A stretch of 64,000 bases of DNA. Origin: Epiperipatus broadwayi (lineage: Eukaryota > Onychophora > Udeonychophora > Euonychophora > Peripatidae). The translations under genes and the position numbers were made by a program. The notes beneath the pieces were generated by a model. The model saw only the letters and a program-made list of their open reading frames with translations. It was not told the origin of the DNA and searched no databases. Shown here one piece after another: positions 22,917 to 34,324 of this stretch. The DNA lies in the NCBI GenBank assembly GCA_028023455.1, contig JAQFVV010000316.1:60001-124000 (forward strand), read 5' to 3'. The stretch's first letter is position 1. Each line of letters opens with the position of its first letter.

Positions 22917-23094
22917 CTGCAAAGTCTTGCATGGGCATACTGCAGTCGAATGCCAGTGTCGCCTTTTACATTAACTACTGATTCCCAATTAAAGACATAA
23001 TCTTTTGTACGGTAATGCTTCAGATCATTAATAAATATGGCACTTATTCCTAATCTATCTGCTACGCTTTCTAAATCAGTATTAACTTTAGTAT
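22917..23094 (-). CDS. RARS2: RARS2-like arginyl-tRNA synthetase, exon
   Basis: The 178-nt exon encodes (N)TKVNTDLESVADRLGISAIF, INDLKHYRTKDYVFNWE, SVVNVKGDTGIRLQYAHARLC. It covers the end of the class I catalytic region and the hallmark junction G-D-T-G-x-x-L-Q-Y-x-H-A-R that opens the DALR domain. The F-x-W-E/D and GDTG arrangement fits bacterial/mitochondrial ArgRS rather than the cytosolic enzyme (which has a D-x-x-G-N-T-A-A-Y-L-L-Y pattern). The acceptor follows a long T-run (ct at 23095-23096). The donor is gtcagt (actgac at 22911-22916). The first two bases complete the Asn codon begun in the 36522 exon. The last two begin the Ser codon finished at 20208. No stop or frameshift. Confidence 0.92.
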
Positions 23095-23380
23095 CTGGAA
23101 AAAAAAAAAAAAAAATTGTGAGGACAAAAAAGCAACAAAAATATAAAGTAAAAAATGTGTGATAAAATTATTTTCTATTAAATAATATAAGCAGGGTTCT
23201 GTTAGTATTTTTGCTGTTAATAAAATTATACTTAACCATTAACAAAATAGTGAGAAAATCAATAGATCGATGTTTATTAAAAAAATTGTGCAAAAAGAAA
23301 AAGAAAAAAGAAGCAGTTTCTGATATATAAGCCAATGCTTTACATTACAAGTGAGATTTGTAAATAAACATGAGAATTTT

Positions 23381-23482
23381 GTCAAGCATTGGTGGTCTAG
23401 AGGTCAGCAACGGCTGCTTTATAAGCAGTTGTCTTGGGTTAGCGGTTTCGCTTCCCGGCTGATGCTATGACACATGAGGGAA
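23381..23482 (+). repeat. tRNA-Gly-like SINE
   Basis: The head begins gtcaagcattggtggtctag and has a gggttagcggtttcgcttcc B-region and the tail gatgctatgacacatgag. Perfect target duplications aaacatgagaatt lie at 23366-23378 and 23483-23495. It sits in the intron upstream of the RARS2 exon at 22917. Confidence 0.9.
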
Positions 23483-23879
23483 AAACATGAGAATTAACAT
23501 TCCCCATGCCCTTCAAGTGTAATGCTGCAACATACTTTGATATGTTTATTATTTTGACAACTGAATGACTGTAATTTAACCTAGTGAAATAATTGAGCTA
23601 TTTTTATACAGTATTGCCCTGAATGGCAGCATTAGATAAGAAAAGCACTTTGAATAATAATTAACCTTTTGTCACTTTAGGGATCATATGGGATATGGCA
23701 GAACTGAATTGCAATCCACAGATCTTAAGCCTGCAACTATATCATTGCACTCAACGATGCAGGACAACCCTATTAATATCAGCAAAAGAAATTTTCAATC
23801 ATTTATTCATAATAAGGATTAAAGTGATAATGAAAGTTATATATTCATTAGATCATTTTTAAATACTATTAATCCACTG

Positions 23880-24170
23880 TAGGTCTCTCTGAGTTGAATC
23901 CAGTTACATCAATTCACCATTTTTTCCCACATCAACGAATTTCTTTGTCTCATCTATCCATTTATCTTATATGCAATTCCTTTCTAGGTCCCTGGATTCA
24001 GTTTAAAATTTCAATGGTTCATCTATTATCATCTTTTAATTCTTCTAATGATGTCAGTAATATTCGATTGTTTTCTTATCCTTTATTTTTGGTCCTTTCT
24101 CCTTAATCCGACATGTTATGTATTTCACCATATGGTCTGCAGTCTTTTCCATTAAGTAAAAGGTTTTAAA
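23880..24170 (-). pseudogene. LINE ORF2 C-terminus (RTE/Jockey-like), copy 2
   Basis: A worn minus-strand copy of the same LINE tail as at 16961: DKWIDETKKFVDVG aligns with RWMDEIRKCAG, and DIIRRIKR followed by a stop aligns with the region just upstream. Several stops and frameshifts. Its 3' end (ccagttacatcaattc) is more diverged than the others. Confidence 0.6.
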
Positions 24171-24870
24171 TCCTTAACTAAAAACTGATACAATTTAGAT
24201 GTATTTCAACCACAGATACATATTTATTTTTAATATTATTTCTACCATATCTAAGTTTAATTCAACAATTAATTTCATCCTTTACGTTTAGTTCTGCATT
24301 AACAATCTAACACAAAGTATTCATAATTAATTTAATACAACCAACCATTATTTTCCCCTTTTTCTGTAAAGCCATTGAACATTATATTAATCTATTTTAG
24401 TATTTACTTTAATTTCTACTTTCTAGTTTTCATTTGATAGTTCATGTAATATTTCTTAGCTTTCTATTTTACATCACAAAATACTTTCTGCAAAACTGCT
24501 GTAAAATGACTTAGAGATGGAATTATCTGTCATACATCCTAAGAAATATTAATCTCCTTAGTGTAATTATGTAGTCTAATCATTACCATTATGTTTTGAT
24601 AAAAATTTCTTTAAAATTCAACAAGTCAAGGATCTATACTTTGATGTTTCGAAGCTTTAATAAATCCCTGAAAAATGCTTAAAGAATCTAATGTCTTTCC
24701 ATAATTTACAAATATAATTCAAATGGCAGCTTATTATCATTAATCTTTTCTATAAATTCTCTTTATAACTGGATGCTATGTACATTTATTATTTTTAAAA
24801 ATTTTTAAAGCAGCGTATTGTATGATTAGCTCGATATTAATACATACTATACTTAACTTTAAAAGTGTTT
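24171..24870. other. AT-rich intronic stretch, no gene recognised
   Basis: It may hold more upstream parts of the LINE fragment at 23880, but no RT motif is readable. Nothing else is supported. Confidence 0.3.
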
Positions 24871-24874
24871 AATT

Positions 24875-25320
24875 ACACAAAAAAAATAATTAAGTCAGAT
24901 GTCATATGACCTAATTTAATAAGCTTATATTTACAAATGTTATATATAGAGCTTGCAAAATAAGCTCTTAACAAGCTTTACAGAATATCCCCAACCCCAG
25001 ACCGGTTTCTGCTACTGTGTCCTCAGTGAGGTGCTAGGATATTCAAGCATCAGATTAAAAATACCAGGACATGCCCAGCACTTTATCTAATGTATAACTA
25101 TTAAGTAAAAAATCTGAAATTTTCAGACACCCATATGTCTTCCAATCCCGCTATCTAACTTAAATAGCCATATGGGATTGAACTGAGTTCAGATACACCA
25201 TATATTAATAGCTTTAGCAATATAAAATCGTCAAAGCCTTAATAGCAATAAATAAAATTACAAAAAAAATAAATCAAGTCAGATGTCACATGACCTAATT
25301 TAATAAGCTTGTATAAAGTG
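24875..25320. mobile_element. Repeat flanked by ~55-bp direct repeats
   Basis: Words aagtcagatgtcatatgacc and ctaatttaataagctt at about 24890-24930 recur at 25276-25313 with few changes, about 385 bp apart. The segment between holds a hammerhead-like motif on the minus strand. This looks like one unit plus the start of the next (tandem or LTR-like), a layout reported for PLE ends and retrozymes. Confidence 0.6.
24983..25044 (-). ncRNA. Hammerhead-like motif, third type
   Basis: On the minus strand gaatatcc pairs perfectly with ggatattc, and inside this cctca pairs with tgggg (stem I). The core is ctgagga ... gaaac ... gtc, with stem III palindrome accggt. The stem II segment (cacagtagca) is three bases shorter than in family A and does not form a good helix. 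Activity is therefore uncertain, although the overall frame is clearly hammerhead. Confidence 0.6.
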
Positions 25321-26470
25321 TTGAATGTATTTCTTTTGGATAAGTGTGATCCCGATTAAAAAAACCCCAATAATTTTGTTGTTTTCCCAACTCCAGCATT
25401 TGTAATAGATGAAGAATTACAATGAAAAAGTGAAGAAACTTAATGTATTTTGTGGTGAGGTGATTCAAATGAATACATTTTGTGGTGAGGTGATTCTACA
25501 AAATACCATAGAGAAATCATGAACACATTTATTATAAATATGTTTGCTTATCAAATAAACCACTTTGAAAAAGGGCTAAGATATAAGCAACAAATTAAAA
25601 TAAAATTGAAAAATCATAGCAAAATAAAAAGCTTCTAAAAAAATTTAAAACCACTTGATATCAAGTGGACAAAATAAAATCATAATATTTAAACAGGACA
25701 AATATTTTGATAAATAATGGGAATACCTGTAACATACTGTGATGTGGACTCCCCCACTTGCATCACAAATTATTTGCATTTTAATCAAATAAATATATAT
25801 ATGTTAATAATGTCTAGAGAAAAAAGTTCTTGAACAGATAGATGTCAGTTGAGCATTTTGACTTCTTACTCACCCAACACTAAATAATATTTAAATGAGA
25901 TGTTTAGAGAAAATTATAAAACAATTCTCATGTTTCTTAAACCAATATTTAATGTGTGGAACTGTAAGAATTTGAGCATTTTTGTTTTAGAAGATGAATG
26001 CTTCATGACATACAACATAGTGTGTGCATGCCGATATATTTAAAAGAAAAAGTAACAATGAACACAGACAAAAAGTTATGTATATAAATATTTTAAATAA
26101 ATCTGCAATGATTTACATATTGATTAATTAAGTAATAATATTTCTTGTATTTTGAAATACTATAAATTATTTAAAATGAAATATAAAAAGATCTCTATTT
26201 ACTACAAACATTTTATCCGACTTATTTCAGATTTTGACAAAATCTAAAAATGTTTAATGTAACAACGAAAGAAAACTATTTTTGTCTAAAAATAAATTCT
26301 TTTTTGTAATATACATTAAATTAAAAATTCTTATCTGTTTTACTTAGAGGATTAGGAAGAAATTTTTCAATTAAAAGCTATTTTTGGCTTTGATGAATGT
26401 AAATTAAAAAACAGAGCAATTATGATTTAGTTACAATCTTGTTTTTAATTAATTAAAAAAGAAAAGATCC
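25321..26470. other. AT-rich intronic stretch, no gene recognised
   Basis: It contains a short direct duplication (ttttgtggtgaggtgattc twice at 25449-25497) and nothing else I can identify. Confidence 0.35.
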
Positions 26471-26577
26471 GTCAAGCATTGGTGGTCGAGAGGTCAGCAA
26501 CAGCTGCTTTACAAGCAGTTGTCCCGGGTTAGCGGGTTCACTTCCCGGCTGATGCTATGACACATGAGAAAAAAAAA
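26471..26577 (+). repeat. tRNA-Gly-like SINE
   Basis: Closest to the copy at 23381. It has the head gtcaagcattggtggtcgag, the B-region gggttcacttcccgg and the tail gatgctatgacacatgag with A's. An aaaaaagaaaa word flanks both sides. Confidence 0.88.
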
Positions 26578-27825
26578 GAAAACATCTGCTTAATCTTCTG
26601 TTTATATATTTTATTGTAACTACTATAAATAGTGAGTGGATCCAGTTTAACAAATGGGAGGATGGTAGAATAGGTGGCTTCAAAAGAATAACAATTTCTA
26701 CATTGATTAAGTTTGAGATCCCATAAAAAAACAGAATATCTTGTGATGTCTCATAGCCCAATTTGTGTTTTATAGACAACATCTGCCATAACTGAAGTTC
26801 AGAAATTACAGATGTTGAATTGATGTGAAGACCATCAACATCTTATATATCTGTTAACCAGAACCAGTCATACCCGTGATACACATGATAAAGAATCCTA
26901 ATCATGAGAGATTCCTATGATATATGATTTATACACATTTAAGCATAGACTAAAGCTAATTATTATACAGCACTCCTACTGCTAATAATATTTTTTGCAT
27001 AAATATAAAGTACAGATGAATGGAATTGGGTAGTGAAAATATATATTAACTTTATTTCAAACATTAACTCTAGTGTTAATAAATATCTATTTTTATTTAT
27101 TTTCCAAAAAAAAAAAGATTACATGATTTCTCTGCATTAATTTTTTTAAAGATTAAACAACTTTTTGAATGAATTGAATAAATTAGCCAGCTAATAAAAA
27201 AAAATGTTTTGCAAACAAATAAAAAGTGGACTGATCAAATGTAAGTTCCACACAAAGTTAAAAGCTTTGAGGAGATAGAAATTCTAGATACATTTTCTTT
27301 GAATTTTGTTATGTCATTCATGAAAGATTTGAAATTTCTGGTATCAGGACTGTTTTATTATATTTGTATTTTGTATGATTAGATTGTGAAAATAATTTGG
27401 TTTAAAAATTTAAGAAAATTAATAATTGAAATATGTTTATATACTTGTGCATAGTTCATATAAGATGATTTACTATTTGTATATGGTTAGAATAGAATAT
27501 TGGATTATAGATTCACTGAGTTAGAATTGAAATATTTTTATGATAGCATACAAAGTGTAATGTTCATAGTTATATGCTTATTCATATATCTAAATCCATT
27601 AACTATTAAAATAGAGAAATATTTATTGGCTTATTAATGATTAGAATTTTTTTTATTACCATACACATGTCTGTGTGCTTATATTAAAGCAAACCACTTA
27701 TTTATATATCTTGGTCAATTTATTGTTTTATTTTTCAGTCTAAAAAAACATTTTCAGATATTTGTAAATAGTCAAAATCAGAATGATCTATTTATAGTTT
27801 TTAGATTTAATATATATATATGTAA
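26578..27825. other. AT-rich intronic stretch, no gene recognised
   Basis: No repeat with clear ends and no coding exon. Confidence 0.35.
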
Positions 27826-27828
27826 AAT

Positions 27829-29285
27829 AAATAAAATATCCGTTAATTAAAAACAATATTGTAATTATAATTGAAATAATATTTTAATGGTTTACAAACA
27901 ATCCTTAAATCCGCAGAAGTACTTTCGGTTACTTTCTAACCTGCCTCAACTGCCATTAAATTCAAAAACAAAAACGGAAGCAAACATCATCAATTCAAAT
28001 TCCACGAATCTTGTATTTTAATGTTAGAAGCTTGTCGATTTATTAAATGTGTTTTATTCCTGTTTATAAAAATTGCCTCTTTAATTTTTCTTTTACTATG
28101 GTTTCTCTCTTCATGAAGAATTTTCACATTTTCAAAATTAAATTTAAATTTATATTTACATGCTTTTTCGTGATCAAAGAAAACTGAAGATATTAAATCA
28201 CCATTATTTTTATTTTTTACACGCTTATATAACAATTCATGTTCCTTCAAGCTTTTCTCAATACTGCACCTAGATTCACCTATATATGATAGCATACAAT
28301 CACAAAAAATTTGATATATGACATTACTTTTTTGCTTGACAGATATGACATCCTTAGAATTATTGACTAATTTATTAATATTGTTTGGAATGTAGAATGA
28401 AACATTAAACACATTCTTATATAAATCCTTAAAAAATTTTACTTGTGGATTTGAAATAAATGAAATAGATATCCATTTTTTACTATTAATCTTCATTTCT
28501 TTTAAATTATAATAATTTGTTTTAAATTGATATAAAGTATTGTTTATTTGTTCCATTCTATAACCAACATCAAGCAATTCCTTGGCAAATATCTCAATAT
28601 TTTTCAGTTTATCACTGTGGTAATGACATAATTTTTCATTCCGAAACAAAAAAGATTTAAAACTTGCCATCTTATGCATCATTAGTATTTTTGATTTACA
28701 ATTTATATATCCTCTTTTTTGCAGTGGCTTAATTATTAGTTTATAATTTAATATACTGTTATCTCATGTGATCATTAAATCTAAATAGTTAATCTTATTG
28801 TCCTGTTCTTTTTCGATAGTCCATTTCAAGCCATTTAACTTATTTAATTCCTCTACAAGCAAATTTATACTATTAGTATTTCCACAAACAAAAACATCAT
28901 TCACATATCTTTTGTAAATTTTAATATACCCAAAAATACACATATTTAAAATACTACTCTCATATGTAGATAAAACAAAATTGCAAACTTGTGCAACTAC
29001 AGGCAATCCCATAGGCCAACCTTTGGTCATTTTATAATATTGACCTTCAAAAGATGCAACAATGTTATCATTAAAAAGTTTTAAAGAATCAATGATAAAT
29101 TTTATCATATATTTACAAATATTTTTACTTTTTAATGCATGTTCAATTATTTTTATGGAATTCATTCTATCAATAGATCCATACATTTCTGTAACATCCA
29201 ATGAAGCAATAACATCATTTTCATCGATCATTAAATTTTTAATACTATTTACAAAGTCAAACGATAAAGCAATAGTATTTCCCCC
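27829..29285 (-). pseudogene. Penelope-like element relic: RT plus GIY-YIG
   Basis: Minus-strand reading starts inside the RT near 29280 and runs to 27990 in one frame, broken only by a TGA (28764-28766). RT motifs are ASLDVTEMYGSID (motif A), MGLPVVAQVCNFVL (motif B; family usually MGSPLSPxxANxxM) and YKRYVNDVFV (motif C; family YVDD, so a catalytic Asp is Asn here). After the thumb comes the GIY-YIG nuclease: VIYQIFCDC, SYIGESRCSIEKSLKEHE, FFDHEKACKYKF, HSKRKIKEAIFI. PLEs use RT and GIY-YIG together for target-primed insertion. The N-terminal RT half is missing, and the mutated motif C implies an inactive enzyme. The 3' untranslated part runs to about 27830. Confidence 0.9.
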
Positions 29286-29785
29286 AATAATTCTAAGGAT
29301 GTCATATCTGTCAAGCAAAAAAGTAATGTCATATATCAAATTTTTTGTGATTGTATGCTATCATATATAGGTGAATCTAGGTGCAGTATTGAGAAAAGAT
29401 TGAAGGAACATGAATTGTTATATAAGCGTGTAAAAAATAAAAATAATGGTGATTTAATATCGCCTTCAGTTTTCTTTGATCACGAAAAAATATGTAAATA
29501 TAAATTTAATTTTGAAAATTCTTCATGAAGAGAGAAACCATAGTAAAAAAAAAATTAAAGAGGCAATTTTTATAAACAGGAATAAAACGCATCTAATAAA
29601 TCGACAAGCTTCTAACATTAAAATATGAGATTCGTGGAATTTGAATTGATGACGTTTGCTTCCGCTTTTGTTTTTGAATTTAATGGCAGTTGAAGCAGGT
29701 TAGAAAGTAACCAAAAGTACTTCTGCGGATTTAAGGATTGTTTGTAAACCGTTAAAATATTATTTCAATTATATATATATTAATA
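29286..29785 (+). pseudogene. Inverted partial copy of the same PLE (GIY-YIG end)
   Basis: On the plus strand, from about 29290, the sequence encodes DVISVKQKSNVIYQIFCDC, MLSYIGESRCSIEKRLKEHE and onward, nearly identical to the minus-strand copy. It then reaches the same 3' untranslated sequence. An 8-bp deletion in the gaaaatgtgaaaattc region shifts the frame. Because this copy abuts the minus-strand RT head-to-head, the antisense of its GIY-YIG coding creates a spurious N-terminus on the RT frame. Inverted partial second copies are characteristic of PLE insertions. Confidence 0.88.
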
Positions 29786-30183
29786 ACAGAAGAATGAATA
29801 AGAAAATAATAGATATGATTTAAAAATTAAAAAGAATATTAATAAATGAATTAAGATTGAACTGAGAATTATATGAAAATAAAATTAGTATTTTATTAAG
29901 GTGGACCTAATAAAACTAGAAGTAATTAGGAGATTATTAAAACTAATAAAAATGAATAATATATTTAAATTAATAGTTGTTCATGAGTATGTATATATAC
30001 AGTCAGGAATACACATATATAATTTATATTTAAATTGTATATTTTATTTTATATTAATTGCATTATTTTATTTGTGTTTGATTATATTTATTTAAGTTTT
30101 ATTATGTTTTGTTATTATTTATTGTTTATGGTATTATGTACATAGTTATGTAATTTATTTTATTTTGTTTATTATATCATAGC

Positions 30184-30262
30184 TCTGAAGAAGACTGCAG
30201 GATAGTTGAAATTTAAGATTGTGTAATGCATGTATATACAATAAAAGGTTTTTGCTAAAAAA
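30184..30262 (+). repeat. PLE-type terminal motif
   Basis: The word ctctgaagaagactgcagg, then atagttgaaattt, ending in ataaaaggtttttgct, resembles the arm of the palindrome at 38438 (ctgaagaagattgtagggg, then aaatcgaaact, ending in aaaataaagattttat). The pairing gact/agtt here and gatt/aatc there suggests a conserved hairpin. It is probably the end of another PLE-like element. Confidence 0.45.
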
Positions 30263-33200
30263 TGTTTAAAGTACAGTGAATAAATTGCATTTATTGTAAA
30301 GTATTTATCAGACTTCTTCTTTTTTTATTTTTATTTCTAATTAAACAATAAATTTATTAATCATTATTTTTAAGTTAATATTAGAATAGATTAAGTATTA
30401 TATTTTCTTTAGTTTACATTCCCCATTATCCTTGCAAACTCAAAACTAGTTTCAGATTAATGCCAAGGGATAATATATACACATGGACATCTATATAATT
30501 ATCTTTAAAATTATTCAGGTGGGGCTAAGATAATGAAGGTTAACATTGTACTTTATATTTTTTATGATGATTACTGATTTATTTGTAGCCGATACATTGA
30601 TAGTATCTAATGGCCCAAAGCATTGTGATGATTAGCAGTGATATAATGATCCCAGAATTTTTAAATATATACTTACTTTTGTAGCCATTTTAGCACAAAT
30701 GTAATGTATATCCAGCAGAAATATTGATGAGTACTCGTCTATACTTGTAAGCCAAGTGTGGTATTGACTTGATGATGATTAACCCAAGATTTTAAAGATG
30801 TTTTTTTTACAATCCAGCAACAACAGATAACTGTCATTGATCCTATGTTTATCACTTATTATTACTTACATTTGTTAGCTTGATTTTCTTATTTTTTAGC
30901 TCTCATTTCATTCATTATTATAATTGTATACAACATATAACCTTCCCATTTACATACTAATACAACATATATAATCCCAGTGCATAACGCTATACTGAAA
31001 TAAATATACAAATAATAAGCATTAAATCAATCACCTGACATGGTTAAGAAATCCAGTACTGCCCTCTGTGAACTAATATATAAAATACATTAGAGTTCGT
31101 ATTTCAAAATAGCCAGATCAAAATGATATATATATATATCAAATTAGCTTCATGAGTATACGATCTAAAACACTAATAATTTTTTATATTTAGCAAGACA
31201 CAAAACTAAGACATGGCATGAGAAACTATAAATTGGAGTTATTTGAATCTCTTTAAATATTTGGCATGATACACACACTTAATTCACGATTATACGATAG
31301 CAAATTTTATATAAAATGTACATAAATTTCATGAAAATAATTTTATTCTTTTATATTTTGTATTAATAATAAAAACACCTTTACCCTCTCACTTCTATGC
31401 ACATTTTCAAATAAGTTAATTGATATCTGCCTTATGCGAATAAGATAATTGAATTGTTATTGATAAAAGTGTGGGAGAATGCTAGGGAAGAAAAGTTCTA
31501 GGTTTTTATATTTAATTACCTATTGTTCAGGAATTAGAAATTTCATAATATCTAAATAAAAAATCTTAGTTTCAATGCTATTTAGTTTAATAACTAGTTT
31601 AAATACAATTTACTGACATTTATAAAAAAGAAGGGAAAAAAAGAAATTAGTATGTCTTTGCTAGCTTCTCTTTTATCTAAATTAGGAATTGCCAACCACT
31701 ATGCCCAGACAAACCTGTTAGCCACCTTACCTGCCTTTCCATTCTCCATCTTAAGTTGTTCTCATATTCTTCTCTATCCTGCTCCATCCTATTTCCACAA
31801 CATCATCTTTGTCCACTTTGTGGCCTTTATATCTAGATCTCTCTCATCTTTTTCCAAACCCAGTATAAAAACCAAGAACCCATTTTCTATATAATCACTG
31901 TTTATATTTATTCTCCCACAACTTCATTATTTGTACCTTTTCTGCTTGTAAGCATTTACATTAAATTAGCAGATGCCTAATATTTTCCATGCCTTCCTTA
32001 TATAACTTGACGACTAAATCACCCATATTTCTCCATTTGTATATTCCCTTGTTGTTAACGATCCTGTTTGAGCTTTAAACAGTGAAGTACTTTCCTTGTT
32101 ATTATCATAAATTAACTCACATCTAATATTCTGTTTACTTCTATATATATTTAAACTCTTTTTACTATTATAATAGACAAAAGTGACACAATTGGTGGTT
32201 TGTGTATTTACATTTTTCAAGTGACATTTAATTTGCATCTCTACAAAATTAGCATGTATAAATAAGGTTATTTTTTGGATCTATTATTCCTCAAACTGCT
32301 GCTTTATCACACTAATTGTTGATACTCACAGGTCTGGCACACATTTTTATTACAGGGATTTTTTTTTTAAAAAAAAATTAAAATAATGTTGAAAATAATA
32401 TTTCATCAAGAATACTTATGAACACTCACTTTAGTTTATTATATTTTATTTCTGCTATAATCTACTGAATAAGAAAAAGATGGTGAATTTAAAATTGTGT
32501 TAAATTTTATACTCATGATGCTATGAATTGACAAGTAATTTGCCCAAACCAAATGTCAAAGATTTTATCCACTAAATCGTGTCTTAAAATTTTCTTAAGA
32601 TATATATAAAGTCTTAAATCCTAATTTTGAAGAACTTCACATATTTTATTTTTAAAATCAAAATTATGAATTAAAATAATATAAAAAAATCTGCAAATAC
32701 TTAATTCCTATGCTTTAATTAAATTAATCCAGTTTTTTTTAACATTAAAAGTAATTACTGTGATATTAAAGTTATATTAATGTATGTATACACATATTTT
32801 CCAACAAATAGATATGAAATATTTTGAGTTACAAAATCACAGTTGTATTTTACATTTATTTCAATGAATAATCATTGAATTAATTTTATCTATAATTTTT
32901 AATAGTTTCTGGTACTATCATTTTTCTACATAAATTGTTTTTGGCCTTCATCTCTTAAAAAATAAAGAATCAAGGTTTCATTGTAGGGACTTGAACTCAC
33001 TGGCTATGCACTCCATTTTATACAACTGATATACATGACCACACACAAGTGAAAAAGATAAATGATCACCAACATACATTTTCATGCAAGTCACTTTATA
33101 ATTACATTAAATTTAGTATAGATAATGCAAGCTATATGAATAAAATAAAGAAAATGGCTAAATGCAGTGAATTAGTTTAAAATAATAATTTCTTAGATTT

Positions 33201-33922
33201 TTTTTTAAGAATTTTTAAAATAAAGAGAAAAAACATAAATTGGACAAATTAAATTTGAGAAAGAATATTTATTATACTTTTCTTTAGAGAGAGAGAATAC
33301 AGAGTGCATACGTAAACCATGTTACATATGGAATGGTTGTACACAAGGTTCGGCTGCTACCCTACATCTTTAACCAAAGTTCTATATGATATCAAACTAT
33401 ATGCAGTCTTGAGCATTTATATTGGGCTTGACATATTTTGATTGGATATAACAAGTTACCGCAGGTATATCAAGATGTCAAGGAGAAGGCATAAGTGATC
33501 AGCTAATTTTAACATAATTTCATGATACATATTGATTGGTTACTACAATTTTGAGCAGCTGTGCTGCACCACTATTTAGCTTTCCATAGTCCTTCAGATA
33601 AAATAGTTTTGATCCTTCATACTGGACCTGACATCTTATGAATTTATGACACAAGATGCAATTTCACTCCTTCCAAATGGTCTTAGCTTGAGGTGTGTGA
33701 ATTGTATTTGAAATTAAGGATTATATATTTTTCCAGATTATTTCCTGTGGGCAATTCACTTCATTAGTGGAAATGCTATATGATACACTTGTTGGTCAAT
33801 AAGTCTTGGTGAATTGTGTATAATTGCATAGGATGTGCTTATGTTATAGCTATTTGTAAAAAGAAAGAAAACAAGAGAAAATATTTTTAGTTTAAAATAA
33901 AACAATGATTTCTTATACTTCC
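30263..33922. other. AT-rich intronic stretch, no gene recognised
   Basis: A plus-strand 80-codon frame at 31652-31894 lies in a less AT-rich patch, but neither strand matches a family I know. At about 32985-33030 a minus-strand B-box-like gagttcaagtccc may be a worn tRNA-derived SINE. A moderately GC-richer patch at 33290-33850 is unassigned. Confidence 0.35.
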
Positions 33923-33934
33923 TTTAATTAAAAT

Positions 33935-34312
33935 ATAATAAGCCAAGAAGCTAATGTACATGCGCTTTGTAGATTTAACTATATAAATGAATACTCGCAC
34001 TTTCCAAACAACAAGAAAAAAATCTTTGTCAAAAGATAGGATGAATCCTCTATCTTTCTAACCCAAATGTTTATATATGGGAAAATCTTAAGTATTTGGA
34101 AATGAGGGTGTGAAGATTTGCCCATATATAAACATTTGGGTTGAAAAGATAGAGGATTCATCCTATCTTTTCACAACGACTTTATCTTGTTGTTTGGAAA
34201 GTGAGATTATTCATTTGTATAGTTAAATTTACAAAGCACATGTGTATTAGCATCTAGGCTTATTGATATTACAGTTTATAAAAACATTGCGCTATAAAAA
34301 ATAAATGTCTTA
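33935..34312. mobile_element. Family D long palindrome (D2)
   Basis: The inverted arms contain gtacatgcgctttgtagatt, aggatgaatcctctatcttt and aacccaaatgtttatatatgg, mirrored around about 34110. The same tail as D1 follows (tttataaaaacattgcgcta). A 12-bp target duplication tttaattaaaat lies at 33923-33934 and 34313-34324. The arms are diverged from D1 but collinear with it. Confidence 0.85.
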
Positions 34313-34324
34313 TTTAATTAAAAT

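Noticed and set aside
28764-29339. Taking the whole 191-residue frame as an RT N-terminus
   Set aside because: Residues before about NTIALSFDF are antisense of the inverted GIY-YIG copy, so the true RT homology begins near 29280.
29062-29370. A 102-residue plus-strand protein opposite the PLE RT
   Set aside because: It is the antisense shadow of the RT frame and has no family features of its own.
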